Shown here one piece after another: positions 23,110 to 35,090 of a DNA stretch of 64,000 nt. The stretch is from Sipunculus nudus (Eukaryota > Annelida > Sipuncula > Golfingiida > Sipunculidae). Each line of letters begins with the position of its first letter. Position 1 is the stretch's first letter. Location of the stretch: assembly GCA_026874595.1 (NCBI GenBank), contig CM049315.1:14229664-14293663 (forward strand), in the 5' to 3' direction. The notes beneath the pieces are model-generated. The model was given only the letters and a program-made list of their open reading frames with translations. It searched no databases and was not told the DNA's origin. The translations under genes were made by a program, and so were the position numbers.

Positions 23110-24346
23110 ATATTGTTACAGATGTCTGTTTTATTGTGAGCTGTTGACATGTCTCTTTTGTTGTGCGCTGTTGGCATTCTGGTTTGTGTTTGGCTCAAGC
23201 CCTGGGCGTTGCTATGCTGCAGCATTCCTTGATCTAGCTGGCCGGGTGCGGCCCATGTGTTAACACGGCGGTCATGCTAGTCTGGGGCTTTCTCGCCTGG
23301 CCTAGCCGGGCCGGCCCACGTGTAAACCCTGACATTAAGAAAAAACAGCTTCTTGTTCTAGATGTTTCCTGTAACGCGTGTGTACTGTGTATCATGTTAG
23401 GTTCTTTGGATTGTTCGGGAAATGGAAAGTTCTCGGCTTGAGATGAAAAGTAATAAATAAGAGGCTGTGTTTTAGAGCCGAGAGAGAGGAGAGAAATATT
23501 CCAGCGGACAAAGAAGAGTGTAAGTCAGTTTGTGGACCTTTTCCTATAACTACGGCAGTTATAGCTGTTCTTCGAATTAGTAATTGATTTTAATTAGTCT
23601 TCAGTTTGCCATTGAGATCACTATCAGGACTTCTCTTTAGGACTACAAGGGATTGATTTTTGAATGAACTGGATTGTAATTCTCTGAGAAGATTTAAGTG
23701 AACTGTTCATCTGGGTTGTACGTTATATAGCACCTGTTGTCGCTGTGACAGTGGTGGTATTCAGGTACTGTACACTTTATTTATTTACTTGTATTGATTT
23801 GCTGTTGTACTGTTGTTATACTGTGAATTTGTATCAATTTAGTGTATTGTAATCTTAGAATTGTTAAAGAATAAATTATAATTATTTGTTAACAAAAAAC
23901 CACTGACTTTATTCATTCCCCTAGACATTTCACTCTGCCTAGTGTAACGGAATCTGATTTTTTATCTCCATTACAAAATTTTGGTGGGGGCGGTGGTGTA
24001 ATGGTTAAGGTGCCGGGCTCATGATCGAGAGGTCGTGAGTCGAATCCCGGTCAGACTCACACCGTGCCAAGACCCTTAGGCAAGGTCCCAACCGCAAGCG
24101 TGACTCTGTCCACCCAGCAGTTGAAATGGGTACCAGTAAATACTAATCATATAAGGTAACCTGCGACGGACTAGCGTCCCATCCAGGAGGAGTTTAACTC
24201 CTAGTCGCTTCACGCTACCGAAACCGGGATAAGCTCCGGCCCGATGAGCCGTTAGGCTCGGGTGTAAAAGCCCAGCAGACTTTTATTACAAAATTTATGT
24301 TCATCACGCATACGTGATCTGTTGATATTAGGTTCCGTAACAATAT
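23110..24346 (+). mobile_element. Solo Gypsy LTR with a nested SINE
   Basis: The LTR runs 23114-24342 (TGTTACAG...CCGTAACA) and is flanked by the 4-bp direct repeat ATAT (23110-23113 and 24343-24346). With no internal sequence on either side it is a solo LTR, the product of recombination between two LTRs. It aligns with the LTR at 10556-11437, including the ATAAATAAGAGGCTG promoter region and an AATAAATTATAATTATTTG polyadenylation region near 23870. The extra ~300 bp relative to 10556-11437 is a SINE inserted near the 3' end. Confidence 0.85.
23970..24296 (+). mobile_element. tRNA-derived SINE with V/HE1-like body
   Basis: The SINE occupies about 23982-24284 and is flanked by a perfect 12-bp target duplication ATTACAAAATTT (23970-23981 and 24285-24296). 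Its head has an RNA polymerase III A box (TGGTTAAGGTGCC) and B box (GGTCGTGAGTCGAATCCC). The body contains CCTGCGACGGACTAGCGTCCCA and CCGGGATAAGCTCCGGC-type blocks, the conserved central domain of V-SINE/HE1-like and related metazoan SINEs. Empty versions of the site exist in the window: LTR sequence without the SINE at about 11360-11385 and 26785-26800. It depends on a LINE partner for movement. Confidence 0.85.
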
Positions 24347-24452
24347 TGATACACCTCGTGTAGGGCGAGGACAAGTTCGAATATGGATGACCGTGGTGCC
24401 ATTTTCAAGGTCACAGAGGCGATAATGCTAAAGTGACGTAAACGCAATAAAT

Positions 24453-25845
24453 TGAAAAGAATATGAGGCAAAGTCAACAGATGTGAAGCACTGCCACGCC
24501 TCATGAAGGGCTACTTCCACATCAGGTGGGGGACAAACCAGTCTTGTACAACAGATACATGTTTTTGTATCTTTTGCGTGTATACTTCATCGATTCTGTT
24601 GATCATGTTTTTGTTGTGCTGCATCTGTTAACAACACGGAGCCACTTACGGTATCATCCCTGTGACAGGATCCTGTCAACATTTTTTTAAGCCTTTCATG
24701 ACGTTCTTGTTTGGTCAGTTTATAGCTCAGCTGACCGAAAGCCATCTTAGCATAGCTGGTACTCTATGAATTACTGGAAACGAGAGCACGAGATGCTGAC
24801 AAGATGCGAAATTCCTGAAAACATGACGAGAACCGGGCAACTTGGCGTAAGACTCATACTTCAAATGGGAGAAAAATCGTCGGTTCGACACCTAAATGAC
24901 AATCTCAACATTACACACTGCATGTGTTATAAGAGAGATTAAACATCAGGTAAGACTATATTGGACCATCTTTGGACAACTGTGTGTATGTGTGTTGAGA
25001 AACGCGATGGCCATTGGTCGCTTTGTATTCAAGCTATATTTTGCTTCATATTTAATATCAATCTTAACTGTAATAGCTTTGCATAAATGGACAAAAAATC
25101 AGTTTTTATCCCTGCTTTTTCAGAGGTTTCCGATAATGATAAGAAAAATGGTACTACACATACGATGTAGGTGTTCCAATTTTTTTATGTAAGACGTCAT
25201 TTCAGCATGTAAAATAGATAATCGGCTCAACTTTTATTATGTTCCAGGAAAGCAAGGATATGTGTAGGCCATTTTAAAGGAATATGGCAGCTTTTAAAAT
25301 GGGCTACAGACGTCGACACCTCTCAAACATTTTCAAGGAAACACACATATAACTTTCAATCCCCTTGAAACAAAAAGAAAAAAGTCAAAACTGCTGTTTT
25401 TTTCTATAAATAATGTTTGCACCCTGAAATAGTTGTTGCCTAAAAGTTCTGCTACCGTTCACTTCCACATACAGTGCTGTGTTCCTAAAACAATGAACTG
25501 ACCTGATTTAACCCGAAAATAGGTCACTCTAATCTTAATAGTGTTGCCTGGTTTGAAACATAGAATAATAAAAAATCGTTTAATCGGATCTGATCTATTG
25601 CATTCCCCATCATTCCTTTCAAACATCTGAGTACAACAAAACGTGCTGATAAGGTTTACACACATAAACAAAGTACCAGAAATGTGTTATGTTACACCGT
25701 CACCCTGCTGTGAACAGAAATCACGTGTCATTAACTTAGGGATAACCTCATTTGTTCATACAGTCAACCAACGAAATTAAAACCATCAATGAGACCTCGA
25801 TAAATTGGTCACATTTGGAAGTTGTCGTTTAAGCGTAGTCATACA
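24453..25845. other. Intergenic stretch without recognisable genes
   Basis: A fragment near 24720-24760 starts like the hairpin element (AGCTCAGCTGACCGAAAGCC). A 98-codon plus-strand frame at 24896-25192 has hydrophobic stretches but no recognisable family and starts at an arbitrary codon. Nothing else can be supported. Confidence 0.4.
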
Positions 25846-25849
25846 ATGA

Positions 25850-26847
25850 GATAAAAAGAATCGGGACCATGAACAAGTCCTTACTCCTGCAAGGAGTATT
25901 CTCTAAATGAGGCTAAGTCCTTTTATGACTCTTGCGAGAGTATTTCAAATGAGGCCAGATCCTCTTATGACAAACAGGAGTTTGTTTCTGCTGAGGAAAA
26001 TTCCTCTGCTGACCCCCATGAGGACTTTGATTGTAATAAGGATGTAGATTCCTTTAATGACTCTAATAAAGAGTTTATGACTGACACTGTCAGTGTCAGT
26101 TCTTTGTTTGATGAAACTGAGGATTCCTCTCCTGACTCTGAAATTGAATTATTTGAACAATTCATACATGATAGTTTTGTAACACTTTCAAGTAATTCTT
26201 CAGATTCTACCCATATTAGAATTTTGAAGGACTCTGGTTCAGGCATAACTCTCATGTTAGCAGCCATTTTCTAATAGGTCTTTTACTGGTGCACATGCAC
26301 TTGTTAATGGGGTGTTTTCAGACAAGCACACTTGAATTCCGCTTCACAGTATACATTTAAATTCAGATTTGATTTCTGGGCATAAGAACTACTTTACCCT
26401 TTAAGGGAATTCAGTTGCGCTAGGCAATGAAGTTGCGATGTCAAACTACAGCCTGTACCAATATAGACAGAAAAGACGTTGTGATCAGGACACTGATTCT
26501 GAAAGTCAGGAAATTCCTGGTTTGTATCCTTCATGTGCTGTAACTAGATCTATGCCCAAGAAAAACACACATGAGGATAATGGTCCAGATAATAACACTC
26601 CGGGAGTCACTAGTGACTCGTCTAACGACTCGCTCGTACAGGAGGCAGCATTTTCAAGGTCAGAACTTATCGCAGAAGAGCATAAAAACCCTGATATTTC
26701 ATGTTTGTTTCCAAGGGCAGTTTCTAAATGAACTGTCACAGAACCCATTTCACGCTGCCTAGTGTTACCGAATCTGATTTTTTATCTCCATAACCAAATT
26801 CATGCTCGTCACGACTACATGATCTGTTGTTATCAGGTTCCGTAACA
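25850..26847 (+). pseudogene. Gypsy protease/pol remnant with LTR stump, segmental-duplication copy B
   Basis: An acidic, Ser-rich linker (about 25930-26150) leads into HIRILKDSGSGITLM at about 26210-26255. This matches the Gypsy aspartic protease active site, where the family has D-T/S-G. A frameshift follows, then GAHALVNGVFSDKHT in another frame, then the same VPLHSIHLKSDLISG-like and GLYPSCAVTRSM-containing segment as at 11898-12310. The segment is joined to the last ~100 bp of an LTR ending at 26847 and followed by GTAA. This copy keeps the protease part that copy A lost but has no 5' LTR or gag. Confidence 0.75.
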
Positions 26848-29800
26848 GTAAGTAAACACACGAAATAATGTTCCAGTTTATTTAGAGGACATGATATCAT
26901 AGTTTAATAGTCATTTTCTTGCTTTATCGATTTTGTTGGCGAGTATTGCTTTTTGCAGGAGTGACAGGAAATAAATACGTGCATTGATTTATAGTAAAGT
27001 AGACAGTAAATTAGTTATCCATTTCCGTTTAGAGAACGGCATAATGTAAAATTGATTCACATTTATAGCGTAATATTAAGAATATAATAGCTGCATTTAT
27101 TTTCTCTGTACATAATTATAAAACAGCAACATGTACAGGGAATGTTCGAGTAGCCTAAATGTTTCACATAATAGAACATATAATGACTTTTAAATTTTGA
27201 AATGTTCACTGTTGCCTACACGAACAAATGCTGCATACCTGTACTGCAAACCTGTACAGTACTTCCCAGGTTTAAATTAAAACGAAGGTATGAGACTTGA
27301 GGCATGTTAGTTTGAATATACAGTGGAAAGAATACAAAACTGCTAATCAACAGTATAGCGAAATGAAAATTCGTACCAATTACAGATGGGTTTTACCTAT
27401 AATTAATTCAAACAAGTCGACATTTCTCTCTCTGAGGGTTAAAAGCCCACAATTTACGTTTACCTCGCCGCCTTCTGTGGCTCAGGGGTAGACTAAAAGC
27501 CAGGAGATCGTTAATTCGAATTTCAGCCGAGGCGGTGAGAGTGCCGTGTATGTTGCAATTTACTTCCACATTCGTGAAAGAAGGGACCGTATTCAGTTTT
27601 TAAAATCTGAGGCCAAACATCATATTCCACACATCACCATCGCGTCATATGATTTCGGTAGTGACATCAGCATTAGTCCATTACACAGATACAAGATTGT
27701 GCTACCCTAACGGTTACGTGCAATACTTTAGATAGCACATTTTATTCATTAACTAAATACGGCTCAATGTGAAGGTACCTTCTATTAAGTATTCATTTTA
27801 AGCGCCACTGGATGTCATATAAATCTAGTTTGGCACACATTCACTTCTGATAAATCTGATAGGGGTCACTGATCGTAATACAGGTAAAACACCGCGTGAT
27901 AAACGTACACGGGTGTATTTTTCCTGGCTTAAACATTTTTAAATATTACTGCCGGGCGGGCATTTGACACTTTCCAGTCTTGTGAAGGGCGGTTTGAAAA
28001 ACTGCCGGGCGCCCCCGCCTGACATGAGCACATCCGTGCAAAGGGTCACGGTTTTCTGTTAATGAATTAAGTAACCTCCAAACGAAAGGACGTTTTATGC
28101 AAAAAATGGACTGATTTATTGATAGTATATATACTGTATATAGTAAACCAGACGGCTTATTCAATAATGTGTTGTTTAAAATCTTCGTGCAAGTTATCTC
28201 ACAGAGCTCTGCGTGTGAAACACCTGATCATATTTTCACAGAATTTTTAGAAGGTTTGATTTGAACGACTGAAACCTCACAAATTAGTGGACGTTCTTGA
28301 TGGACATTATATTCATTTTCATGGAACATACGACAAACTGAATGTTCGGTCTCTTTTTAGTGTAGTTATCATTACTCGAGTAGAAATCCACACAGCTTTG
28401 TACTTTCACTAGGCTGTCATTTAATTGTCTTAAATGTCTTTTAACTTTTTATATCCGTATATATAACAACCGGTCATCTTGAATGTAATTACTTCATAAT
28501 TTTATTTTCAAAGATTCTTTGCCCTGTGCCAGGACTCATGTAATCAGACCATCACATGTTTAAAACTCGAGTTGAATGCACAATGCGATACCACGCTCTC
28601 ATTGCTCTGTGCCCCCCACCCCCGGTGGTGTAATCCAGAGAACCTTACTATACGAAGCAGCGGTTTAAAAAAAGGATACCCGGGAAGACGGCGGCGTATA
28701 ACACTACGTGAGCAGCGTAAATCAGAAAGGGTACCGATAAATTCTCTGATGTCCCAACGATAAGTTCGTATGTCACATGCCGAAATATTATGGCTTTTCG
28801 GATTAGTTGTTATGGGGTCACTGATTCAATATTGAACTCGGGGTAGGCATGTTGTAACCAAACGAGCGCGGTAGTGGTAAACATCTGAAGTTTTGTTAGA
28901 CCTAAAGATTATATCAATGGGAAACACAAGCCACTGGTTAAGTTTGTTTCCTCCTTTTTAGCTGATTCTGCCTGATTCAGTCAATCCTGAATCATTGACT
29001 ACCATGTGCTTGTTGTGGCAACATAATTAGACTCATTATCTACAGAATGGATCCTACTAGCGGTCAAAGGGATAACAAATAATAGTCAAAATGTATTACA
29101 TAAACAAGAAGCCTTCGAAAAATTACATTCATGGGAGATGAGTAACATTATTAATAGGGGTAGCAGTCCGAAATAATAAAATGGTATCATATAAAAACAT
29201 GAACCCTACAGGCATGAACAAACATAGGATGTCTGTATATACGTATACCACAAAAGCAAAAAATACTCACTTTTAACATATAGGTGTAACACTAAAGACA
29301 TCATGGTTAGATTAGCTATCTTGTAACAAATAAATCAATAAATAAACACATTAAAAATACGTAAAATTTTCATTTATATAGTACAGTCAGATGTCAGTGA
29401 GTGCGTCAAGAGAGAACTAAAGCGTTCAACCGGTGAATGTAACTGAATTCAGCATCAAGGCCGCCGGGACACAGTAGAAAACAAACAACAAGTATAATTA
29501 TTTCATTCAATATTTTGCCCTTAAGGTATTTAAAGAAATAGCCAAATAAATGGGGTCATCCCACAATTAAAATAAAGTACACATATAGATCAGGTAAAGC
29601 TAGAGCGATAACTCCGGTTAAAATTGAATACAGTCCGCTTCAGACAGTTGGCTTTTGAGCCGTTTATAAATTCAAAACCTGACCAGTTCCTATCTTATTT
29701 ATTTTATGATAAAGTCAGTATAACTAAGTAAGACGCTCTACTTTCGCCGCCGCAATTCTTTATGAGTGGGGCAATGTTATCTTTGACCTGGTTCCATGGC

Positions 29801-31775
29801 AGCAGCCGAGACTGGTCAACACTAGCCCCTTTATTTTTGTTGATAAATGCAAGTAAAGGTCTCGCTTGTTTTTCTTACAGAAAACGGCGTCCCCTATTGG
29901 ACGGAATTACAACTATTTGAAAACTGAGTGGTATCGCGCGGAAGCATGGCCTCTTTACACATCAGTGATCTGCAGGTTCTATTAGTGTCCACAAAGTCTT
30001 ACAAACCATTTAATGGTAATGCCTATCCCAGCACGGCTGTTATATATCAACCTGAAGAAATATCAAATAACTATAATAACGAAGCCATATCAAGTGAATA
30101 ATGAACTACTTTCCAATGCAGGTTATAAAATTCAGTGCTGACGTATAATAAGACCTCCAGTCTCTGAGAGCGGTGAGATAAGAGTTTAACTTTTAATAAA
30201 AACTGTTTTTTTTTTATAAATATAGTAAATAGTTATGATAACTGGAAGATAAAGACATCCGATGACCGATTATGTAATACATAAATTGAAGTCGGTCCAC
30301 TTTTGTCCTCAATGTTAACAGAAAGCGCGTTGCGTATGACACTGTGCTATGCCTCATTTAAAAGGGACATACACAGGACTAAACTATGCTAATTCATTTA
30401 ACACTATCAGTTTACTGTTGCTTGATATAAAAGTTCCCAGACAAAAGCCTCACAGCACACGGTCTTAGTACCTTCTCTGAGCCGTTTAACACCTTTTGCT
30501 TCGCGTGTTATTAGACACAGTCTACGTGTGCTTGTTCAGATTAACAAGTCTGAGTGACCGGAGGTCCGATTTTCGCATGCGCGAAAGATCCCAAACAAAG
30601 AGTAGTTCAGACCTGTCAATGCATGGACAATCATGTCCTCTGATATATTTCTGCTGGTTGGACATTGAGCTCCATGGAAAGAATGTAAAAGGTCCTGTTT
30701 ATCCGATCGAAGGCCTGACTGACCGAAACATGCGATGTTTCAGCCAGCGGGAACATAAATTACATCTTTGGAGCCAAGTCAGTTCGGGCATCTCCTGATT
30801 GAGAGGTGTTGTGGCCCAAGCGCCGTGTTCATGTTGACGCCTGTGATCGTGCATGGTCCACTATTTTAAATACTCTTGTACAGGAGTAAGCCAGTGGTTT
30901 CAGGGTAATATTTTGACGGGTACAAATTTATCTAAAAGAGAAGGCACTATTTATTGTGTTAATTCAACATGCTTTATTATGATTACTAATTAGGCACCTT
31001 TAAACAGTGGCGTCAATTTATCTTTAAAGGGGCCCATTCACCTATAAAGCATGTTGAGTTAACACGAAAAATAGCTTCTTCTCTTTAAAATAAATACGTG
31101 TCTGCCAAAATATTGCCCTGAAACCGTTTGCTTTCTCCTGTAAACAAATGTTAAAAACAGTGGACCGGGCCCGATGAAAAGTGTCAACATAAACACAGCG
31201 CGTGGGGTCGTTTGCACCGCTGAGCCAAAACATTTGTCAATCAGGAGATGCCTGGTCTGACTTGGCCCACAAAATGTCATATATGTTTCTGCTGGCTGAA
31301 ACACAGATAGTTGTCCCTCTTAATCGGTCACGTGGCCTTGTTATGGTAAACAGACTGTGTTTACCAAAACGCAGAGCAATAACATGGTGTTAAACAGCCG
31401 TATGCGACGAAATGAGACCGTGTGCTTGGATGGTTTTGCTGGGAAACATTTGTATAAAAAAAAAAACTGAATTGACAGTGTGAAAGAATTAGCCATAATT
31501 TAGCTCCTGATTATGTCCCATTAAGGGTGGGAAAGGAGGGGGAGGGAGACTCGCAGGTGTGGGAAGGTAAACAAATTTAGAACATTTTCTTGTAAACATA
31601 CACACGCATGTATATACATGTCTGTGTGACACATTTCGAATATATTACAATTAAGTATCAGGGTTTAAGGCAACTTGGTTCCAGTATATAATAATACTCA
31701 AGCTGGTTCGGATACATAATATTAAAAATTAAACTCAGAAACTGAACCAAAGTCTATAATTTTACTTATTATCTG
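26340..31775. repeat. Segmental duplication, copy B
   Basis: Paralogue of 11880-14950. Relative to copy A it has a 1.6-kb extra segment (28057-29690), a ~365-bp extra segment (29960-30325) and the inverted arm of a foldback (31035-31520). The extra segments show no recognisable coding; a frame at 28572-28763 has no motif. Alignment ends near a poly-C/poly-G structure at 31777-31821. Confidence 0.8.
30358..31524. mobile_element. TTAA-bounded foldback element, ~1.16 kb
   Basis: Two arms of about 500-600 bp are inverted copies of each other (left 30362-30980, right 31035-31520) around a short centre containing GGGGCCCATTCACC. The outer ends read AAGGGACATA on the left and inverted TGGGACATAATCAGGAGC on the right, and TTAA lies immediately outside both (30358-30361 and 31521-31524). 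Arms are diverged (about three quarters identical by eye), with a poly-A run in the right arm. No transposase is encoded. TTAA ends suggest mobilisation by a piggyBac- or Kolobok-type enzyme. Confidence 0.6.
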
Positions 31776-31776
31776 A

Positions 31777-31821
31777 CCCCCCCCCCCGCCCTTGCTAAAA
31801 AGTGGGGGGGGGGGGGGGGGG
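31777..31821. repeat. Poly-C (11) and poly-G (18) homopolymer pair
   Basis: C11 at 31777-31787, then GCCCTTGCTAAAAAGT, then G18 at 31804-31821. The two runs are complementary and could fold into a GC-only hairpin, and each can form quadruplex/i-motif structures. The lengths may be affected by sequencing error. Confidence 0.85.
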
Positions 31822-31948
31822 TTTAAACCCCCATCCGGCCTGCATTGACGCCCTTGCCTTTGAACACCAATTCCATTTTAATATGCTAATGACGCACGAA
31901 TTTTCTGGAAGCGTTTGTATATTTCCATTGTTATGCGCCTAGTTTGGT

Positions 31949-34490
31949 GTCCTGCTATGATACCTATTACTTTCACAGGCTTTTGTCTGTGTGATTTTAT
32001 TTTAAGCTTGCAAGAGTAACATTGACTTACTCTTTGGTGTCCTGCTTTGATACCTGTCAAAGCAATAGGTTTCATAGCCGAACACCAAAGAGTAAGTCGA
32101 TGTTACGCTTACCAGCTTAAAATAAAATCACACAGACAAGAGCCTGTCAATGTAATAGGTTTCATAGCAGGACACCAAAGCGTAAGTCAATGTTACGCTT
32201 GCCAGCTTAAAATAAAATCACACAGAAAAGAGCCTGTCAAAGTAATAGGTATCATAACAGGACACCAAAGAGTAAGTCAATGTTACGCTTGCCAGGTTAA
32301 AATAAAATCACACAGACAAGAGCCTGTCAAAGTAATAGGTATCATAGCAGGACACCAAAGAGTAAGTCGATGTTACGCTTGCCAGCTTAAAATAAAATCA
32401 CACAGAAAAGAGCCTGTCAAAGTAATAGGTATCATAGCCGGACACCAAAGAGCAAGTCAATGTTACGCTTGCCAGCTTAAAATAAAATCACACAGACAAG
32501 AGCCTGTCAAAGTAATAAGTATCATAGCAGGACACCAAAGAGTAAGTCAATGTTACGCTTGCCAGGTTAAAATAAAATCACACAGGCAAGAGCCTGTCAA
32601 AGTAATAGGTATGATAGCCGGGCACCAAAGAGTAAGTCAATGTTACGCTTGCCAGGTTAAAATAAAATCACACAGACAAGAGCCTGTCAATGTAATAGGT
32701 ATCATAGCCGAACGCCAAAGAGTAAGTCGATGTTACGCTTGCCAGCTTAAAATAAAATCACACAGACAAGAGCCTGTCAAAGTAATAGGTATCATAGCCG
32801 GACACCAAAGAGTAAGTCAATGTTACGCTTGCCAGCTTAAAATAAAATCTCACAGACAAGAGCCTGTCAAAGTAATAGGTATCATAGCCGGAAACCAAAG
32901 AGTAAGTCGATGTTACGCTTGCCAGGTTAAAAAAAATCACACAGGCAAGAGCCTGTCAAAGTAATAGGTATCACAGCCGAACACCAAAGAGTAAGTCGAT
33001 GTTACGCTTGCCAGGTTAAAAAAAATCACACAGGCAAGAGCCTGTCAAAGTAATAGGTATCATAGCCGAACACCAAAGAGTAAGTCAATGTTACGCTTGC
33101 CAGGTTAAAAAAAGTCACACAGGCAAGAGCCTGTCAAAGTAATAGGTATCATAGCCGAACACCAAAGAGTAAGTCAATGTTACGCTTGCCAGGTTAAAAA
33201 AAATCACACAGACAAGAGCCTGTCAAAGTAATAGGTATCATAGCAGGACACCAAAGAGTAAGTCAATGTTACGCTTGCCAGGTTAAAATAAAATCACACA
33301 GGCAAGAGCCTGTCAAAGTAATAGGTATCATAGCCGAACACCAAAGAGTAAGTCAATGTTACGCTTGCCAGGTTAAAAAAAATCACACAGACAAGAGCCT
33401 GTCAAAGTAATAGGTATCATAGCCGGACACCAAAGAGTAAGTCGATGTTACGCTTGCCAGGTTAAAAAAAATCACACAGGCAAGAGCCTGTCAAAGTTAT
33501 AGGTATCATAGCCGAACACCAAAGAGTAAGTCAATGTTACGCTTGCCAGGTTAAAAAAAATCACACAGGCAAGAGCCTGTCAAAGTAATAGGTATGATAG
33601 CCGGGCACCAAAGAGTAAGTCAATGTTACGCTTGCCAGGTTAAAATAAAATCACACAGACAAGAGCCTGTCAAAGTAATAGGTATCATAGCAGGACACCA
33701 AAGAGTAAGTCAATGTTACGCTTGCCAGGTTAAAATAAAATCACACAGAAAAGAGCCTGTCAAAGTAATAGGTATCATAGCCGGACACCAAAGAGCAAGT
33801 CAATGTTACGCTTGCCAGGTTAAAATAAAATCACACAGACAAGAGCCTTTCAAAGTAATAGGTATCATAGCAGGACACCAAAGAGTAAGTCAATGTTACG
33901 CTTGCCAGGTTAAAATAAAATCACACAGGCAAGAGCCTGTCAAAGTAATAGGTATGATAGCCGGGCACCAAAGAGTAAGTCAATGTTACGCTTGCCAGGT
34001 TAAAATAAAATCACACAGACAAGAGCCTGTCAATGTAATAGGTATCATAGCCGAACACCAAAGAGTAAGTCGATGTTACGCTTGCCAGCTTAAAATAAAA
34101 TCACACAGAAAAGAGCCTGTCAAAGTAATAGGTATCATAGCCGGACACCAAAGAGCAAGTCAATGTTACGCTTGCCAGCTTAAAATAAAATCACACAGAC
34201 AAGAGCCTGTCAAAGTAATAGGTATCATAGCCGGGCACCAAAGAGTAAGTCAATGTTACGCTTGTCAGGTTAAAAAAATCACACAGACAAGAGCCTGTCA
34301 AAGTAATAGGTATCATAGCCGGACACCAAAGAGTAAATCAATGTTACACTTGCCAGCTTAAAATAAAATCACACAGACAAGAGCCTGTCAAAGTAATAGG
34401 TATCATAGCCGGACACCAAAGAGTAAGTCAATGTTACGCATGCCAGCTTAAAATAAAATCACACAGACAAGAGCCTATTACCTTGCAATT
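31949..34490. repeat. 90-bp satellite array, ~27 direct units with one inverted unit at the left end
   Basis: Units of 90 bp (89 bp where a T is lost in the TTAAAATAAAATCACAC stretch) repeat from 32056 to about 34490. Each contains GACACCAAAGAGTAAGTCAA, TGTTACGCTTGCCAG and a stem ACAGGC-AAGA-GCCTGT, perfect in some units and with one mismatch in others. A single inverted unit occupies 31949-32050. The switch point is a perfect hairpin, TGCTTTGA TACCTG TCAAAGCA (32043-32064). Variants such as ATGATAGCCGGGCACC recur at intervals of several units (32610, 33594, 33956), so blocks of units were copied together. Because 90 is divisible by 3, long frames (32047-32964, 33594-34361) stay open until a 1-bp deletion unit is reached. 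Confidence 0.95.
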
Positions 34491-34680
34491 TACTGCTACC
34501 AATTGTATCTCTCAATTGTTTATGTTGTGTTACCTATTAAATATTGTTTGATATTACTGCGTGTTCTGCTTTTATGATATTCTTGATGACTTTCTCATTT
34601 GTCATTACCAGGTGTTGGTAGTGGGTGTCTTGATAATCTCGAGGGTCCGCTATATCCTATCCCGCTTCGTGAATCAATTC

Positions 34681-35090
34681 CTAGTCATATTCATAACCTT
34701 CCTGGTTGTTTTGCCGTAGCTTTGTTGACGAGTTTGAGTAGTAGCTTTTGAGATAAGAAGATGGTGAAGATGATGCTCTCAGTAAATACATCCTGAATCC
34801 GCCTTTGACCAGCTTTATGGCCACTGTATCTTTTTCTGTTTGACTATATCTCTGCTCTTTTTCTATGAGTGGTTTGCTACCAAAGAGCATTAGTTGTACC
34901 CCATTGTCAAATTTCTGGAAAAGGTCTGCTGCTAGACCTTAATTTCAAGCATCTTGCTATATTGCCAAATGTGTTATTCAGAACTTCATCAAATATGTCC
35001 GATGATGCTTTGGCTCCAAATGTAAGCCGTGTTGGTCTCATGTTTCCCTGTAGAATTCACGATCATACATGTTCTCTCTAATCCTTCCAA
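34681..35090 (-). pseudogene. Gypsy reverse transcriptase/RNase H remnant
   Basis: On the minus strand a frame reads RLTFGAKASSDIFDEVLNNTFGNI, like the segment before the RT catalytic DD of Gypsy Pol. After decay it reaches LFGSKPLIEKEQRYSQTEKDTVAI and FRMYLL, the RNase H start that in intact elements reads SRxLTxxExRYSQTExExLAI. The catalytic YxDD region between them is missing and several stops intervene. Isolated fragment between the satellite array and the DIRS-like element. Confidence 0.6.

Noticed and set aside
24343-25850. That the solo LTR at 23114-24342 and the pol remnant at 25850 form one element
   Set aside because: The LTR has its own ATAT target duplication on both sides, and the pol remnant belongs to the segmental duplication whose partner has its 5' LTR at 10556.
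32047-34490. Regular repeats that could be taken for a CRISPR array
   Set aside because: Units are contiguous 90-bp copies without unique spacers, and the genome is eukaryotic; this is a satellite.
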